From NCBI GenBank assembly GCA_035318745.1, contig DATHEA010000041.1, positions 18,929 through 82,928 of the forward strand: a stretch of 64,000 nucleotides of DNA, given 5' to 3'. Source of the stretch: VRUE01 sp035318745. Its GTDB lineage: Bacteria > Actinomycetota > Thermoleophilia > Solirubrobacterales > 70-9. Below the pieces are notes generated by a model that searched no databases, was not told the DNA's origin, and saw nothing but the letters and a program-made list of their open reading frames with translations. Each line of letters opens with the position of its first letter. Positions within the stretch are counted from its first letter, which is position 1. Shown piece after piece: positions 31,413 through 39,517 of the stretch. A program made the translations under genes and the position numbers.

Positions 31413-32585
31413 GTGAAACACCGGATCCGCCTTGCCGCAGCATTCGCCCTCGCCGGCCTTGCCTTCCTCGCCGCCGGCTGCGGCGGCTCCAGCTCCGACG
31501 GCGGCGGTTCCGACAACTTCCGGGTGGGACTCGAGGCGCCGCTCTCCGGCGAACAGTCGGTCCTCGGCAAGGGCATGCTGATGGGCGCGGAACTGGCTGC
31601 GACGCAGCTCAACGCGGCGAACGGGATCCTCGGCAAGCAGGTCGAAGTCGTCCCGATCGACGACGCGGCGGATCCGGCAACCGGTGTGAAGGCGGCGAAA
31701 TCCGCCATCGCCGCGGGCCTCGACGGCATCGTCGGCCCTTACAACTCCGGCGTCGGCGTCGAGACCCTGCCGCTCTACCTCAAGGCCGGCCTGGTGCCGA
31801 TCAGGTTGACCTCCGATCAGTCGACCAACGGCCTCGGCTTCACCCTGCAGCCGATGACCTACCAGATCGCACCGGTCGCCTCGCAGGCACTGACCGGTTG
31901 GCTCCACGCCGGCTCCGTGGCGATCGCTTACGACCCGACGCAGAACTACACCGTCTCGGTCTCGAAAGCGCTGAAATCGTCGCTGGAAAAGGCCGGCGTC
32001 ACGGTGACCGCTTACGAGAAGGTCCAGCCCGGCAAGAAGTCCTACACCGACGTGGTCGACAAGCTCGCGGCGAGCGAACCCGACGCCATCTACGCCGCCG
32101 TCTACTTCCCGGAGGGCGGGCTGATCGCCAAGGAGATGCAGCAGGGCAAGGTGAAGGCCCAGTGCGTCGCCGACTACGCCTCATATGACACCGGCTTCGT
32201 CGAAACCGCCGGCGTCGCGGCCGCACAGGCATGCCCGGTGGTCGGCGTGCCGGCACCGCAGGACTTCAGCGGCGCGGCCGCCAAGGTCGATGAGTACAGC
32301 GAAGAATTCGGCCAGGATCCGGGCACCTGGAGCCCCTACACCTACGACTCGCTCAACTTCCTCGCCTACGGTGCGAAGAAGGCCGACGGCACCGCCTCAG
32401 GCAAGCTCACCAAAGCCCTCGACGCCGTCAAAGACTGGAAGGGCTGGACCGGCTCGGTGACGATCGACCCGAGCAACGGCAACCGCCAGCCGGCCACCGT
32501 GGTGATCGTCGACACCGACAAGAACGGGCAGCTCCACGTCGACGGGGACTGGGCCAAAGCTGTCGGCGCTCCGTATTCGGAATAG
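31413..32585 (+). CDS. Branched-chain amino acid-type ABC substrate-binding lipoprotein
   Basis: 390 residues. The signal peptide ends in a lipobox, AAGCGGSSS. The periplasmic-binding type 1 fold follows, with FRVGLEAPLSGEQSVLG, QLNAANGILGKQVEVVPID and IVGPYNSGVGVETLPLYLKA. It is a Leu/Ile/Val-type receptor, but no permease or ATPase gene is next to it, so it must serve a transporter encoded elsewhere or act as a sensor. A hairpin follows the stop. Confidence 0.9.
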   Translation: MKHRIRLAAAFALAGLAFLAAGCGGSSSDGGGSDNFRVGLEAPLSGEQSVLGKGMLMGAELAATQLNAANGILGKQVEVVPIDDAADPATGVKAAKSAIAAGLDGIVGPYNSGVGVETLPLYLKAGLVPIRLTSDQSTNGLGFTLQPMTYQIAPVASQALTGWLHAGSVAIAYDPTQNYTVSVSKALKSSLEKAGVTVTAYEKVQPGKKSYTDVVDKLAASEPDAIYAAVYFPEGGLIAKEMQQGKVKAQCVADYASYDTGFVETAGVAAAQACPVVGVPAPQDFSGAAAKVDEYSEEFGQDPGTWSPYTYDSLNFLAYGAKKADGTASGKLTKALDAVKDWKGWTGSVTIDPSNGNRQPATVVIVDTDKNGQLHVDGDWAKAVGAPYSE

Positions 32586-32617
32586 GGCTCTCGCATAGCC
32601 GCGACCTCAGGTCATAC

Positions 32618-32645
32618 GACCTCGGCGGCCTAAGGCGCCGAGGTC
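32618..32645 (+). terminator. Hairpin after the substrate-binding protein gene
   Basis: GACCTCGGCG pairs perfectly with CGCCGAGGTC across an 8-base loop, 33 bp after the stop codon. There is no U tract, so it may work as an actinobacterial I-shaped terminator. Between it and the tRNA-Pro gene nothing is recognised. Confidence 0.5.
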
Positions 32646-32763
32646 CACTGCCGGAGCCGTGCGCGACGAAAGGCAACCTGGAGGCGAGCTTGCGCTCGCT
32701 GCCCGAGGTGCGCACCGTGTAGAGGGCGCTGTTGTCCCAGACGGCCGGAAGCCAGTGTCTATA

Positions 32764-32837
32764 TCGGGGAGACAGGATTTGAACCTGCGACCGCTCGGCC
32801 CCCAGCCGAGTGCGCTACCAGACTGCGCCACTCCCCG
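32764..32837 (-). tRNA. tRNA-Pro (GGG)
   Basis: A 74-nt cloverleaf on the minus strand. Acceptor CGGGGAG pairs with CTCCCCG. The anticodon stem CTCGG encloses a loop with GGG, and the T arm is CAGGTTCAAATCCTG. CCA is not encoded. Confidence 0.94.
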
Positions 32838-32913
32838 TGGCTATTCCGCATTCTGACGGATTCCGGCAAACTGTCGAGGCGACGCGGGTCAAGGTGGAGG
32901 CGACCTGCAGCGC

Positions 32914-32984
32914 GCGGCGGTAGCTCAACGGTAGAGCCTCAGCCTTCCAAGCTGATGACGCGAGTTCGATTCTCGTCCGCCGCT
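32914..32984 (+). tRNA. tRNA-Gly (TCC)
   Basis: 71 nt. Acceptor GCGGCGG pairs with CCGCCGC. The anticodon loop CTTCCAA gives TCC, and the T arm is CGAGTTCGATTCTCG. The discriminator is T. It lies 60 bp before the lipoprotein gene. Confidence 0.93.
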
Positions 32985-33044
32985 TCCCGTTCCGTCGTGG
33001 AGCGCTACAGATCGGCATCGCGCTTGCCGATACCGCCACGGTCA

Positions 33045-34268
33045 ATGGGAACTGGATCTGCGCACCGTCTCGTCCTCGGCATCCTCGTCGTCGCGCTCGG
33101 CGTCGGCGGCCTGATGGGCTGCGGCGGGGGCTCTGACGGCGAATCGGCCGGCGGCGATGACAGCGCCGCCCCTCTGATCGACTGGCCGCTCTTCGGACGG
33201 GTTCCCGAGCGCACTCACTACCTGCCCGACGAAGGGCGGGACCTCGACCCGCCGCTGCGCGAAGCGTGGCAGATAAACACCCACGCGCTGATCGAGTTCC
33301 CTCCGGCGCTCGCCGGGGGCGTCGCCTATGTCGCCAACAAGTACGGCGATGTGCGGGCGGTCCGGTTGCGCGACCACAAGGTGCTCTGGGAACGCGTCAC
33401 CGACCATCGCCTCTCCGGTCCGCCGATCTTCGTCACCGCGCCCGTCTACCACCAGGGCCACGTCTTCCTCGCCTTCCTAGACGGCAACCTGGTGGCGGTC
33501 GACGCAGCCACCGGTAAGACCGCCTGGAAGCGCAACCTGCACGCCCACCTCGAATCCTCACCGCTGGCAGTCGGCGGCGACCTCTTTCTCGGCGACGACA
33601 AGACGAACCTCGTCTCGCTGCGCGCCTCCGACGGCAAGATCCGCTGGCAGTTCAACTCGCCCGGCGCGATCAAAGCGAGCCCGAGCTACCACGACGGCCG
33701 GGTCTACGTCGCCGATTACCAGTCGGCGATGTTCTGCGCGGATGCGGACAGCGGCAAGCTTCTCTGGCGGACCAACACGAGCAAGGTGCCGCCGTTCGGC
33801 GAGGGCGGCTTTTACTCCTCGCCCGCAGTCGCGTTCGGCCGCGTCTATGCCGCCCGCGACGACGGCACGGTCTACGCCTTCGACGAAAAGACCGGCAAGG
33901 TCGAGTGGTTCTTCCCGACGCACAACTTTATCTACGGCTCGCCCGCCGTCGCCGACGTGCCCGGCACCCCGCCCAGCGTCTACATCGGCGGCTACGACGA
34001 GCATCTCTACGCGCTCGACGCGCGCACCGGCAAGCGCCGCTGGCGCTTCGACGTCGGCGGACCTGTCCCCGGCACCTCGACCGTAGTCGGCCACACGGTC
34101 TACACCTCGAGCTTCAAGACCCGGGCGACGATCGGGGTCGACACGCGCAGCGGCAAGAAGACCTTCTTCCTGCGTCAGGCCGGCTACACGCCGGTCGTCT
34201 CCGACGGCCGCCACCTCTTCGCGGTCGGCTACTACGAGCTGATCGGGCTGGAACCGACGCGGCACTGA
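33045..34268 (+). CDS. PQQ-like beta-propeller lipoprotein
   Basis: 407 residues from ATG 33045. The signal peptide has lipobox LMGCGGGS. The chain is then a run of propeller blades of the PQQ-enzyme/BamB type, each with the motif A-x-D-x-x-T/S-G-K-x-x-W: VDAATGKTAWKR, LRASDGKIRWQF, ADADSGKLLWRT, FDEKTGKVEWFF and LDARTGKRRWRF. No catalytic dehydrogenase residues are evident. It is a surface scaffold or binding protein. The open frame upstream of 33045 runs through tRNA-Gly and is not coding. Confidence 0.87.
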   Translation: MGTGSAHRLVLGILVVALGVGGLMGCGGGSDGESAGGDDSAAPLIDWPLFGRVPERTHYLPDEGRDLDPPLREAWQINTHALIEFPPALAGGVAYVANKYGDVRAVRLRDHKVLWERVTDHRLSGPPIFVTAPVYHQGHVFLAFLDGNLVAVDAATGKTAWKRNLHAHLESSPLAVGGDLFLGDDKTNLVSLRASDGKIRWQFNSPGAIKASPSYHDGRVYVADYQSAMFCADADSGKLLWRTNTSKVPPFGEGGFYSSPAVAFGRVYAARDDGTVYAFDEKTGKVEWFFPTHNFIYGSPAVADVPGTPPSVYIGGYDEHLYALDARTGKRRWRFDVGGPVPGTSTVVGHTVYTSSFKTRATIGVDTRSGKKTFFLRQAGYTPVVSDGRHLFAVGYYELIGLEPTRH

Positions 34269-34315
34269 GCCGACCCTGCCGGCCCCTCTCACGTTCCCCC
34301 GCATACGCTCGTTGT

Positions 34316-35179
34316 ATGGACATGGAGAGGCAAGACGTGACATTTCAGGTCGGCGGCGATGCCTGCGCCGCCTGGCTCTATCCCGTGGCGAGCGGCGCGG
34401 CCGTCGCGCCGCTGATCGTCATGGCCCACGGCCTGTCGGGAACCCGGCGGGATCGGCTCGGGCCTTTCGCCGAGCGCTTTGCGGAGGCGGGCATCGCCGC
34501 CCTCCTCTTCGACCACCGCGGATTCGGCGACAGCGGCGGCGAGCCGGATCTCTTTCTCCCCGCCCGTCAGCTCGAGGACTGGCGCGCCGCGATCGCCTAC
34601 GCCCGCTCGCTGTCTGGTGTCGATCCCGATCGCGTCGCCACTTTTGGCTCCTCGATAGGCGGCGGCAACGCGCTCGCCGCTGCCGCGGACGATCCGCTTA
34701 TCGCCGCGGCGATAAGCCAGGTCCCCTTCCTCGACATGTGGCGACAGGCCAATCGCTCCTCGCCCCTGGTCACCGCGCAGGCGGTACTTGCAGCGGCCAT
34801 GGGGCGTCACCTGCCGGCAGTCGGACAGCCGGACGAGGCGGCGTTCATCAACGCACCCGGCGGTGAGGAGGGCTGGCGCCACGTCGTCGCAACCGGCGAG
34901 GATTCGCGCTGGCGCAACCGGGTCTCCGCCCGCTGGCTACTCGGTCGTCCCTATCGCCCGGTCAGCCATGCGGCAAAGCTCCACTGCCCGTGGCTTGCCT
35001 GCGTCGGCGAGGCCGACCGGGTCGCCAGGCCGGGGCCGGCGATCGCCGCCGCGCGCCGGGCGCCGCACGGCGAGCTGTGCACCTACCCTGGCGTCGACCA
35101 CTTCGACATCTACGACGGCGCCGAGCACGAGGCCGTCGTAGGCGACGAGGTCGCGTTCCTGCGCCGGCATCTCCTTTAG
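34316..35179 (+). CDS. Alpha/beta-hydrolase, dienelactone-hydrolase/acyl-peptidase-like
   Basis: About 287 residues from ATG 34316. IVMAHGLSGTRRDRLGPFAE is the oxyanion region, DHRGFGDSGG the following loop, FGSSIGGGNALA the Ser elbow, and YPGVDHFDIYDG contains the His. It resembles the bacterial homologues of fungal FrsA/YcjY-type hydrolases. Substrate unknown. Convergent with the carboxyltransferase gene across a hairpin. Confidence 0.85.
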   Translation: MDMERQDVTFQVGGDACAAWLYPVASGAAVAPLIVMAHGLSGTRRDRLGPFAERFAEAGIAALLFDHRGFGDSGGEPDLFLPARQLEDWRAAIAYARSLSGVDPDRVATFGSSIGGGNALAAAADDPLIAAAISQVPFLDMWRQANRSSPLVTAQAVLAAAMGRHLPAVGQPDEAAFINAPGGEEGWRHVVATGEDSRWRNRVSARWLLGRPYRPVSHAAKLHCPWLACVGEADRVARPGPAIAAARRAPHGELCTYPGVDHFDIYDGAEHEAVVGDEVAFLRRHLL

Positions 35180-35192
35180 GCACCCGTTCGTT

Positions 35193-35228
35193 GAAGCATT
35201 TTCCCCCCTATGGCGGGGACAATGCTTC
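35193..35228. terminator. Bidirectional terminator-like hairpin
   Basis: GAAGCATT pairs with AATGCTTC; after one mismatch the stem continues with TCCCC/GGGGA around a 9-base loop. It sits exactly between two convergent genes and touches the stop codon of the right-hand one. T-rich sequence within the stem gives a weak poly-U. Confidence 0.55.
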
Positions 35229-36808
35229 TACCAAGTGTCGACTAAGCGGCTGCCGCGCTCGGGATCTGGCCTGGCTGCCGCCGCGGACAGGGTCGAGGCG
35301 ATCAGGGAGCGCGTCTGCGCAGGGTCGACGACGTCGTCGAGCTCGAAGAGGGTTGCCGCGTTGATCGCCCTGGCGTTGCTCTCGGCGGCAGCGGTCAGGT
35401 CGCGGACGCGTTGCTCGCGCTCACCCTCGTCCTCGATCGCCTCCAGCTCCTTGCGCAGCGCCAGCCGCACCGCGCCCTCGAGTCCCATCGGCCCGAGGTG
35501 GGCCGATGGCCAGGCGACCGTCAACAGCGGCTCGTGCAGGCTGCCGCCGGCCATCGCCTGCGCGCCGAGGCCGTAGCCACGGCGCAGGATCACGGCGATG
35601 AGGGGCACGCGCAGCGCCGCGCCGCCGATCAGCAGCCGCGACGCATGACGGACCAGTCCGGTCGCCTCCGCCTCGGGGCCGACCATGAAGCCCGGCGTGT
35701 CGATCAGCGAGACGACCGGCAGCGCGAAGGAGTCGCAGAGCTGCAGGAAGCGAGCCGCCTTGTCGGAGGCCTCGCTGGTGATCGCGCCGGCCATGTGACG
35801 GGTGTCGTTGGCGAGGAAGCCGAGCGGACGGCCCTCGATCCGCCCAAGCGCCGTCACCATCTCCGGCGCGAAGCGCTCGCGCAGGAAGGTCACCGAGCCG
35901 GTGTCTGCGAGCGTCTCGATCACCGGTCCGACCGGGTAGGCGCGGCGCTCGCGCTCCGGAACGATTTCGCGTAGAGGAGTCTGGTCGGGTTCGGCGCCAG
36001 GCGGAGTCGGGCCCTGGAAGTAGGCAAGCAGGCGCTTCGCAACTACGACGGCCGCCCCCTCGTCGGCGACCGCCAGATCGACGACCCCGTTGCGCTCGTG
36101 CATCTCGAGCGGCCCAACCTCGTCGGGGTCGACCTTGCCCAGCCCGCCGCCCTCGATCATCGCCGGGCCACCCATCCCGAGCGAGACGTTCGCCGTGGCG
36201 ACGATCAGATCCGAGCAGCCGGCGAGCACCGCATTGCCGGCGAAGCAACGACCGGCGACGACGGCGATCCGCGGCACCAGACCCGACAGCCGCGCCCAGA
36301 GTGCGAAGGCGCGGGTGTCGAGGGCGGAGACGACGGGATAGTCGGTGTCGCCCGGTCGCCCGCCGCCACCCTCGGCGAAGAGCACGGCCGGCAGGCGCAT
36401 CCGCTCGATCAGCTCGAAGAGGCGGTCCTTCTTGCGGTGGCCCAGCGTCCCTTGCGTGCCGGCGAGGACGGTGTAGTCGTAGGAGAGCACGGCACAGGCG
36501 CCGCGCTCGCCGAAAAGCTCACCGTTGATCCGCGCCGTACCGCCCACCAGCCCGTCGGCCGGCGTGCGCTCGATCAGATCCTCGAGCTCACGACGGCCCC
36601 GCTGCGCCGCGATCGCGAAGCGGCCGTACTCGACCAAGGAGCCAGGGTCGACCAGGTCGTCGATGTTCTCTCGCGCAGTCCGCCCACCGGCCTCATGCCG
36701 CCGCCGCACAGCCTCCGGCCGCGCCTCGTCGCGGGTCAGCGCCTCCCGCCGCCGCAGCTCGGCGAGATCGTCCCGCTCCCCTCCTCCGCTTCGCTCCTCC
36801 TCCGGCAC
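35228..36808 (-). CDS. Biotin-dependent acyl-CoA carboxyltransferase subunit
   Basis: About 526 residues from GTG 36808. The frame is open further, but that part is antisense to tRNA genes. The N half has GGRTARENIDDLVDPGSLVE, PADGLVGGTARINGELFG and AGTQGTLGHRKKDRLFE; the C half has LGFLANDTRHMAGAI, SLIDTPGFMVGPEAEATGLV and YGLGAQAMAGGS. These are the two crotonase-fold lobes of a carboxyltransferase. The acyl-CoA substrate is unclear; it is more divergent from PccB/AccD than the gene at 42156. A biotin carboxylase must be encoded elsewhere. Confidence 0.85.
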   Translation of the reverse strand: MPEEERSGGGERDDLAELRRREALTRDEARPEAVRRRHEAGGRTARENIDDLVDPGSLVEYGRFAIAAQRGRRELEDLIERTPADGLVGGTARINGELFGERGACAVLSYDYTVLAGTQGTLGHRKKDRLFELIERMRLPAVLFAEGGGGRPGDTDYPVVSALDTRAFALWARLSGLVPRIAVVAGRCFAGNAVLAGCSDLIVATANVSLGMGGPAMIEGGGLGKVDPDEVGPLEMHERNGVVDLAVADEGAAVVVAKRLLAYFQGPTPPGAEPDQTPLREIVPERERRAYPVGPVIETLADTGSVTFLRERFAPEMVTALGRIEGRPLGFLANDTRHMAGAITSEASDKAARFLQLCDSFALPVVSLIDTPGFMVGPEAEATGLVRHASRLLIGGAALRVPLIAVILRRGYGLGAQAMAGGSLHEPLLTVAWPSAHLGPMGLEGAVRLALRKELEAIEDEGEREQRVRDLTAAAESNARAINAATLFELDDVVDPAQTRSLIASTLSAAAARPDPERGSRLVDTW

Positions 36809-36863
36809 GCAGCGGATGTTCCCAAAGCAGCCGCCACCCCGCGAACCGCAGCAGGCAATCGAG

Positions 36864-36937
36864 CGGGGCAGCCAGGACTCGAACCTGGAATCGCCGGTTT
36901 TGGAGACCGGTGCCTTAGCCAGTTGGGCCACTGCCCC
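36864..36937 (-). tRNA. tRNA-Trp (CCA)
   Basis: A 74-nt cloverleaf on the minus strand. Acceptor GGGGCAG pairs with CTGCCCC. The anticodon loop CTCCAAA gives CCA, and the T arm is CCAGGTTCGAGTCCTGG. The terminal CCA is not encoded. Confidence 0.9.
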
Positions 36938-36953
36938 GAGGTCGCCGATTCTA

Positions 36954-37037
36954 TGCGGGCGGAGGGACTTGAACCCCCACGGGCCGAAGCCCACCAGGAC
37001 CTAAACCTGGCGCGTATACCAATTCCGCCACGCCCGC
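36954..37037 (-). tRNA. tRNA-Leu (TAG)
   Basis: 84 nt on the minus strand, with acceptor GCGGGCG/CGCCCGC, an anticodon loop with TAG, and variable arm TGGGCTTCGGCCCGT. It lies 16 bp from tRNA-Trp on the same strand. Unlike the two other tRNA-Leu genes here, no LAGLIDADG gene follows its 3' end. Confidence 0.93.
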
Positions 37038-37097
37038 GCGAACGTCTTTCTCGGTGCTTAACCCGCGGCCAATGCCGCTGCGTCGCCCATAGATTCT

Positions 37098-37643
37098 ATG
37101 ATCGTCAGCGTGGCGGTAGGAGAGGTAACGCCGGGCTACGAGCTCTGGCACCCGAATCGGGAGAAGGCCGATGTGATCACGACCAAGTTCGTGGTCGCAT
37201 TTCTGATGCTCGCGACGGCCGTAGTCGCCGCCCTGGTGACGATCGGCGGCTTCTCACTGCTCAGCGGCGGCGGCGCCATGGGTGCCCTCTGCATGATCTT
37301 CGCTTTGCTCTACGCCTTCTTCTCCTACCTGGTCGGGCGTCGCTGGAGCCGCGGCATCCTCCCTGTCGCCGCCTCGCTCTCGACGATCCTGGCGATCTTC
37401 TGCGCGGTCGGCGCCAACAGCTGGTTCGCTCGCGACAAGGCCGGCTTCGAAGACGCGCTGATCCCGGTGTCGCTGATCGGCCTGCTGGTGATCATCCTGA
37501 TGCTGCTCCAGATCATCCTGGTCGTCGTCTGCTTCTACGGCTTCAGTCAGGACTGGCATGTGGAGGAGGAGCGTCCAATCGGCTCCGGCGAGGACTACGG
37601 CGCCGGAGCCCGGCCGGAGCCCGACGCCCCGCAGCCCGCGTAG
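37098..37643 (+). CDS. Four-helix membrane protein of unknown function
   Basis: 181 residues. Helices include FVVAFLMLATAVVAALVTIG, AMGALCMIFALLYAFFSYLV, ILPVAASLSTILAIFCAVGA and LIGLLVIILMLLQIILVVVC. The C-terminal 35 residues are acidic and Pro-rich, probably cytoplasmic. The ATG lies 60 bp after the 5' end of the divergent tRNA-Leu gene. No family recognised. Confidence 0.75.
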   Translation: MIVSVAVGEVTPGYELWHPNREKADVITTKFVVAFLMLATAVVAALVTIGGFSLLSGGGAMGALCMIFALLYAFFSYLVGRRWSRGILPVAASLSTILAIFCAVGANSWFARDKAGFEDALIPVSLIGLLVIILMLLQIILVVVCFYGFSQDWHVEEERPIGSGEDYGAGARPEPDAPQPA

Positions 37644-37770
37644 TCAGTCCGCTTTTCGCAGTCTTTGTAAAAGGTCTGTGCCAAGACTGAGGAAATCGGC
37701 TGCGGTGCCTTGAATTCGGGCCTTTGCGACCGACCGAGGTCTTAGCGTCGGGCCTACAATGATCGAGTCG

Positions 37771-37854
37771 GCGGCGGTGTCCAAATTGGCAAAGGAGGCG
37801 GTCTCAAAAGCCGCTGCCCGCAAGGGCTTGTGGGTTCGAGTCCCACCCGCCGCA
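37771..37854 (+). tRNA. tRNA-Leu (CAA)
   Basis: 84 nt. Acceptor GCGGCGG pairs with CCGCCGC. The anticodon loop CTCAAAA gives CAA, and the variable arm is TGCCCGCAAGGGCTT. CCA is not encoded. The second LAGLIDADG gene begins 8 bp after its discriminator base. Confidence 0.93.
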
Positions 37855-37862
37855 TCTCAGCT

Positions 37863-38654
37863 ATGAAGCCTGGTTCGCAGGTTGAAAGGGCACTTGAGCT
37901 TGCAGATGCAGGGCAGAACAATTGCCAGATAGCTCGGGAGATAGGGGTAAATCGGCGGACGGTGAGCGATTGGGTTCGGGGACGATCACGAACCCGTCGT
38001 CCGCCCCATACATATTGTCGCGCGAGGCATACCGCTAGTACTTGCGCTCGGTGCTCGGACTCAGCGGACCTGGTTCCCGGCCTGATCCTCCATGCCTACG
38101 CATATCTCCTCGGCCTGTATCTGGGAGACGGCACGATCTCGGCTCATCCCCGAGGCGTCTTCCGACTGCGGATCTTCCTGGACCGAAAATATCCACTCAT
38201 CGTCGATGAGTGCGAAGCGGCTATGAGCATCGTCCTCCCCACGAGCAAAGTCGGCGTATACGCACAGAAGACAGCCGAACTCGACGAGGTGAGTAGCTAT
38301 TCCAAGCACTGGCCCCACCTCTTTCCTCAGCATGGTCCAGGCATGAAGTACCAGCGCAAAATCGCGCTCGAGGCCTGGCAACGACGCATCGTCGAGCGCC
38401 ATCCCGGTCGGCTCTTGCGTGGCCTAATACATTCCGACGGGTGCCGGGTGGCAAACAGAATCCGGCACCCGAAGAAAACCTACACGTATCCTCGATATCT
38501 CTTCTCTAACCGCTCGCGGGACATCCAGAGAGTCTTCAGCGACGCCTGCGATCAACTCGAAATCGCCTGGCGCCAGGATGGGCCTTGGAACATCTCGGTG
38601 GCTCGACGAGAGGCCGTGGCGATCATGGACCGACACGTCGGACCGAAGCGCTGA
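37863..38654 (+). CDS. Free-standing HTH/LAGLIDADG homing-endonuclease-like protein, linked to tRNA-Leu(CAA)
   Basis: 263 residues from ATG 37863. Same plan as the gene at 22816: HTH (NNCQIAREIGVNRRTVSDWV), Cys at the same positions (C61, C64), YLLGLYLGDG (81-90), LLRGLIHSDG (184-193), YSKHWPHLFPQHGPG in the middle (compare YSKSWPCLFPQHGSG) and the shared C-terminal VGPKR. Identity is moderate, so they are old paralogues or separate arrivals. The spacer after the tRNA is TCTCAGCT, against TCTCCTT at the other locus, and neither has a ribosome site. Probably expressed from the tRNA promoter. Confidence 0.85.
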   Translation: MKPGSQVERALELADAGQNNCQIAREIGVNRRTVSDWVRGRSRTRRPPHTYCRARHTASTCARCSDSADLVPGLILHAYAYLLGLYLGDGTISAHPRGVFRLRIFLDRKYPLIVDECEAAMSIVLPTSKVGVYAQKTAELDEVSSYSKHWPHLFPQHGPGMKYQRKIALEAWQRRIVERHPGRLLRGLIHSDGCRVANRIRHPKKTYTYPRYLFSNRSRDIQRVFSDACDQLEIAWRQDGPWNISVARREAVAIMDRHVGPKR

Positions 38655-38677
38655 GTCCCGACTAGACTCCGGGCGGG

Positions 38678-39517
38678 ATGAGGGTCCACCACCTCAACTG
38701 CGGCTCGCTCTGCCCTCACGGGGCCCGGTGGATCAACGGCGAGGGCGGCATGTTTGAGCGCGGCCACATCGTCTGTCACTGTCTGGCGATCGAGACCGGC
38801 GCGGGCCTGGTCTTGGTCGATACCGGCTTCGGCATCGAGGACGCGCGCAACCCGCGGCAGCTCGGCGCGATCTTCGGCGCGATGAATGCCGAGCCTAAGG
38901 CCGAGACCACGGCGCTGAAACAACTCGAGTCGCTCGGCTTCGACGCCGCCGACGTGCGCCAGATCGTCGTCACCCATCTCGACCCCGACCACTCCGGCGG
39001 GCTGCCCGACTTCCCCGAGGCCGAGGTGCACGTTCTCTCGGCCGAGCTCGACGCGGCGCTACAGCCGAATCTCAAAGACAAGCTGCGCTACCTCGGTGTG
39101 CACTGGAAGCACGGACCGCACTGGGTCAAGCACGATGTCGACGGCGACGAGTGGTTCGGCTTCGAGAGCGTCCGCATCCTGCCCGGCCTCGACGCCGAGG
39201 TGCTGCTGATCCCGCTCTTCGGCCACTCGCGTGGCCACACCGGAGTGGCACTGCGGACGGGCGACGGCTGGCTGCTGCACTGCGGCGACGCCTACTTCAA
39301 CCACGGCGAGATCGAGACCCCGCCGAGCTGCCCACCCGGGCTGCGCTTCTTCCAGAACCTGAACGCCGCCGACGGCAAGGCCCGCAAGCGCAACCGCGAC
39401 CGGCTGCAAGAGCTGGCCGCCCGCCATGGCGAAGAGATCGCCCTCCTCTGCTCCCACGACCCCCACGAGCTGGTGCGCGAGCAGGCAAAAGCCGGCGCCG
39501 CAACGGCTACCGGGTGA
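38678..39517 (+). CDS. Metallo-beta-lactamase-fold hydrolase (lactonase-like)
   Basis: 279 residues. The zinc-binding HxxxDH motif is THLDPDHSGG; later ligands are seen in LFGHSRGHTGVAL and LHCGDAYF. The N terminus MRVHHLNCGSLCPHG and the order of motifs resemble AHL-lactonase/AttM-like members. It overlaps the acetoacetate-CoA ligase start by 4 bp (GTGA), so the two are coupled, which suggests a hydrolytic step on a CoA ester or lactone rather than quorum quenching (inference). Confidence 0.85.
   Translation: MRVHHLNCGSLCPHGARWINGEGGMFERGHIVCHCLAIETGAGLVLVDTGFGIEDARNPRQLGAIFGAMNAEPKAETTALKQLESLGFDAADVRQIVVTHLDPDHSGGLPDFPEAEVHVLSAELDAALQPNLKDKLRYLGVHWKHGPHWVKHDVDGDEWFGFESVRILPGLDAEVLLIPLFGHSRGHTGVALRTGDGWLLHCGDAYFNHGEIETPPSCPPGLRFFQNLNAADGKARKRNRDRLQELAARHGEEIALLCSHDPHELVREQAKAGAATATG

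Noticed and set aside
32955..33044. An N-terminal extension of the PQQ-propeller lipoprotein through tRNA-Gly
   Set aside because: The sequence is tRNA and flank; ATG 33045 is directly followed by a proper lipoprotein signal peptide.
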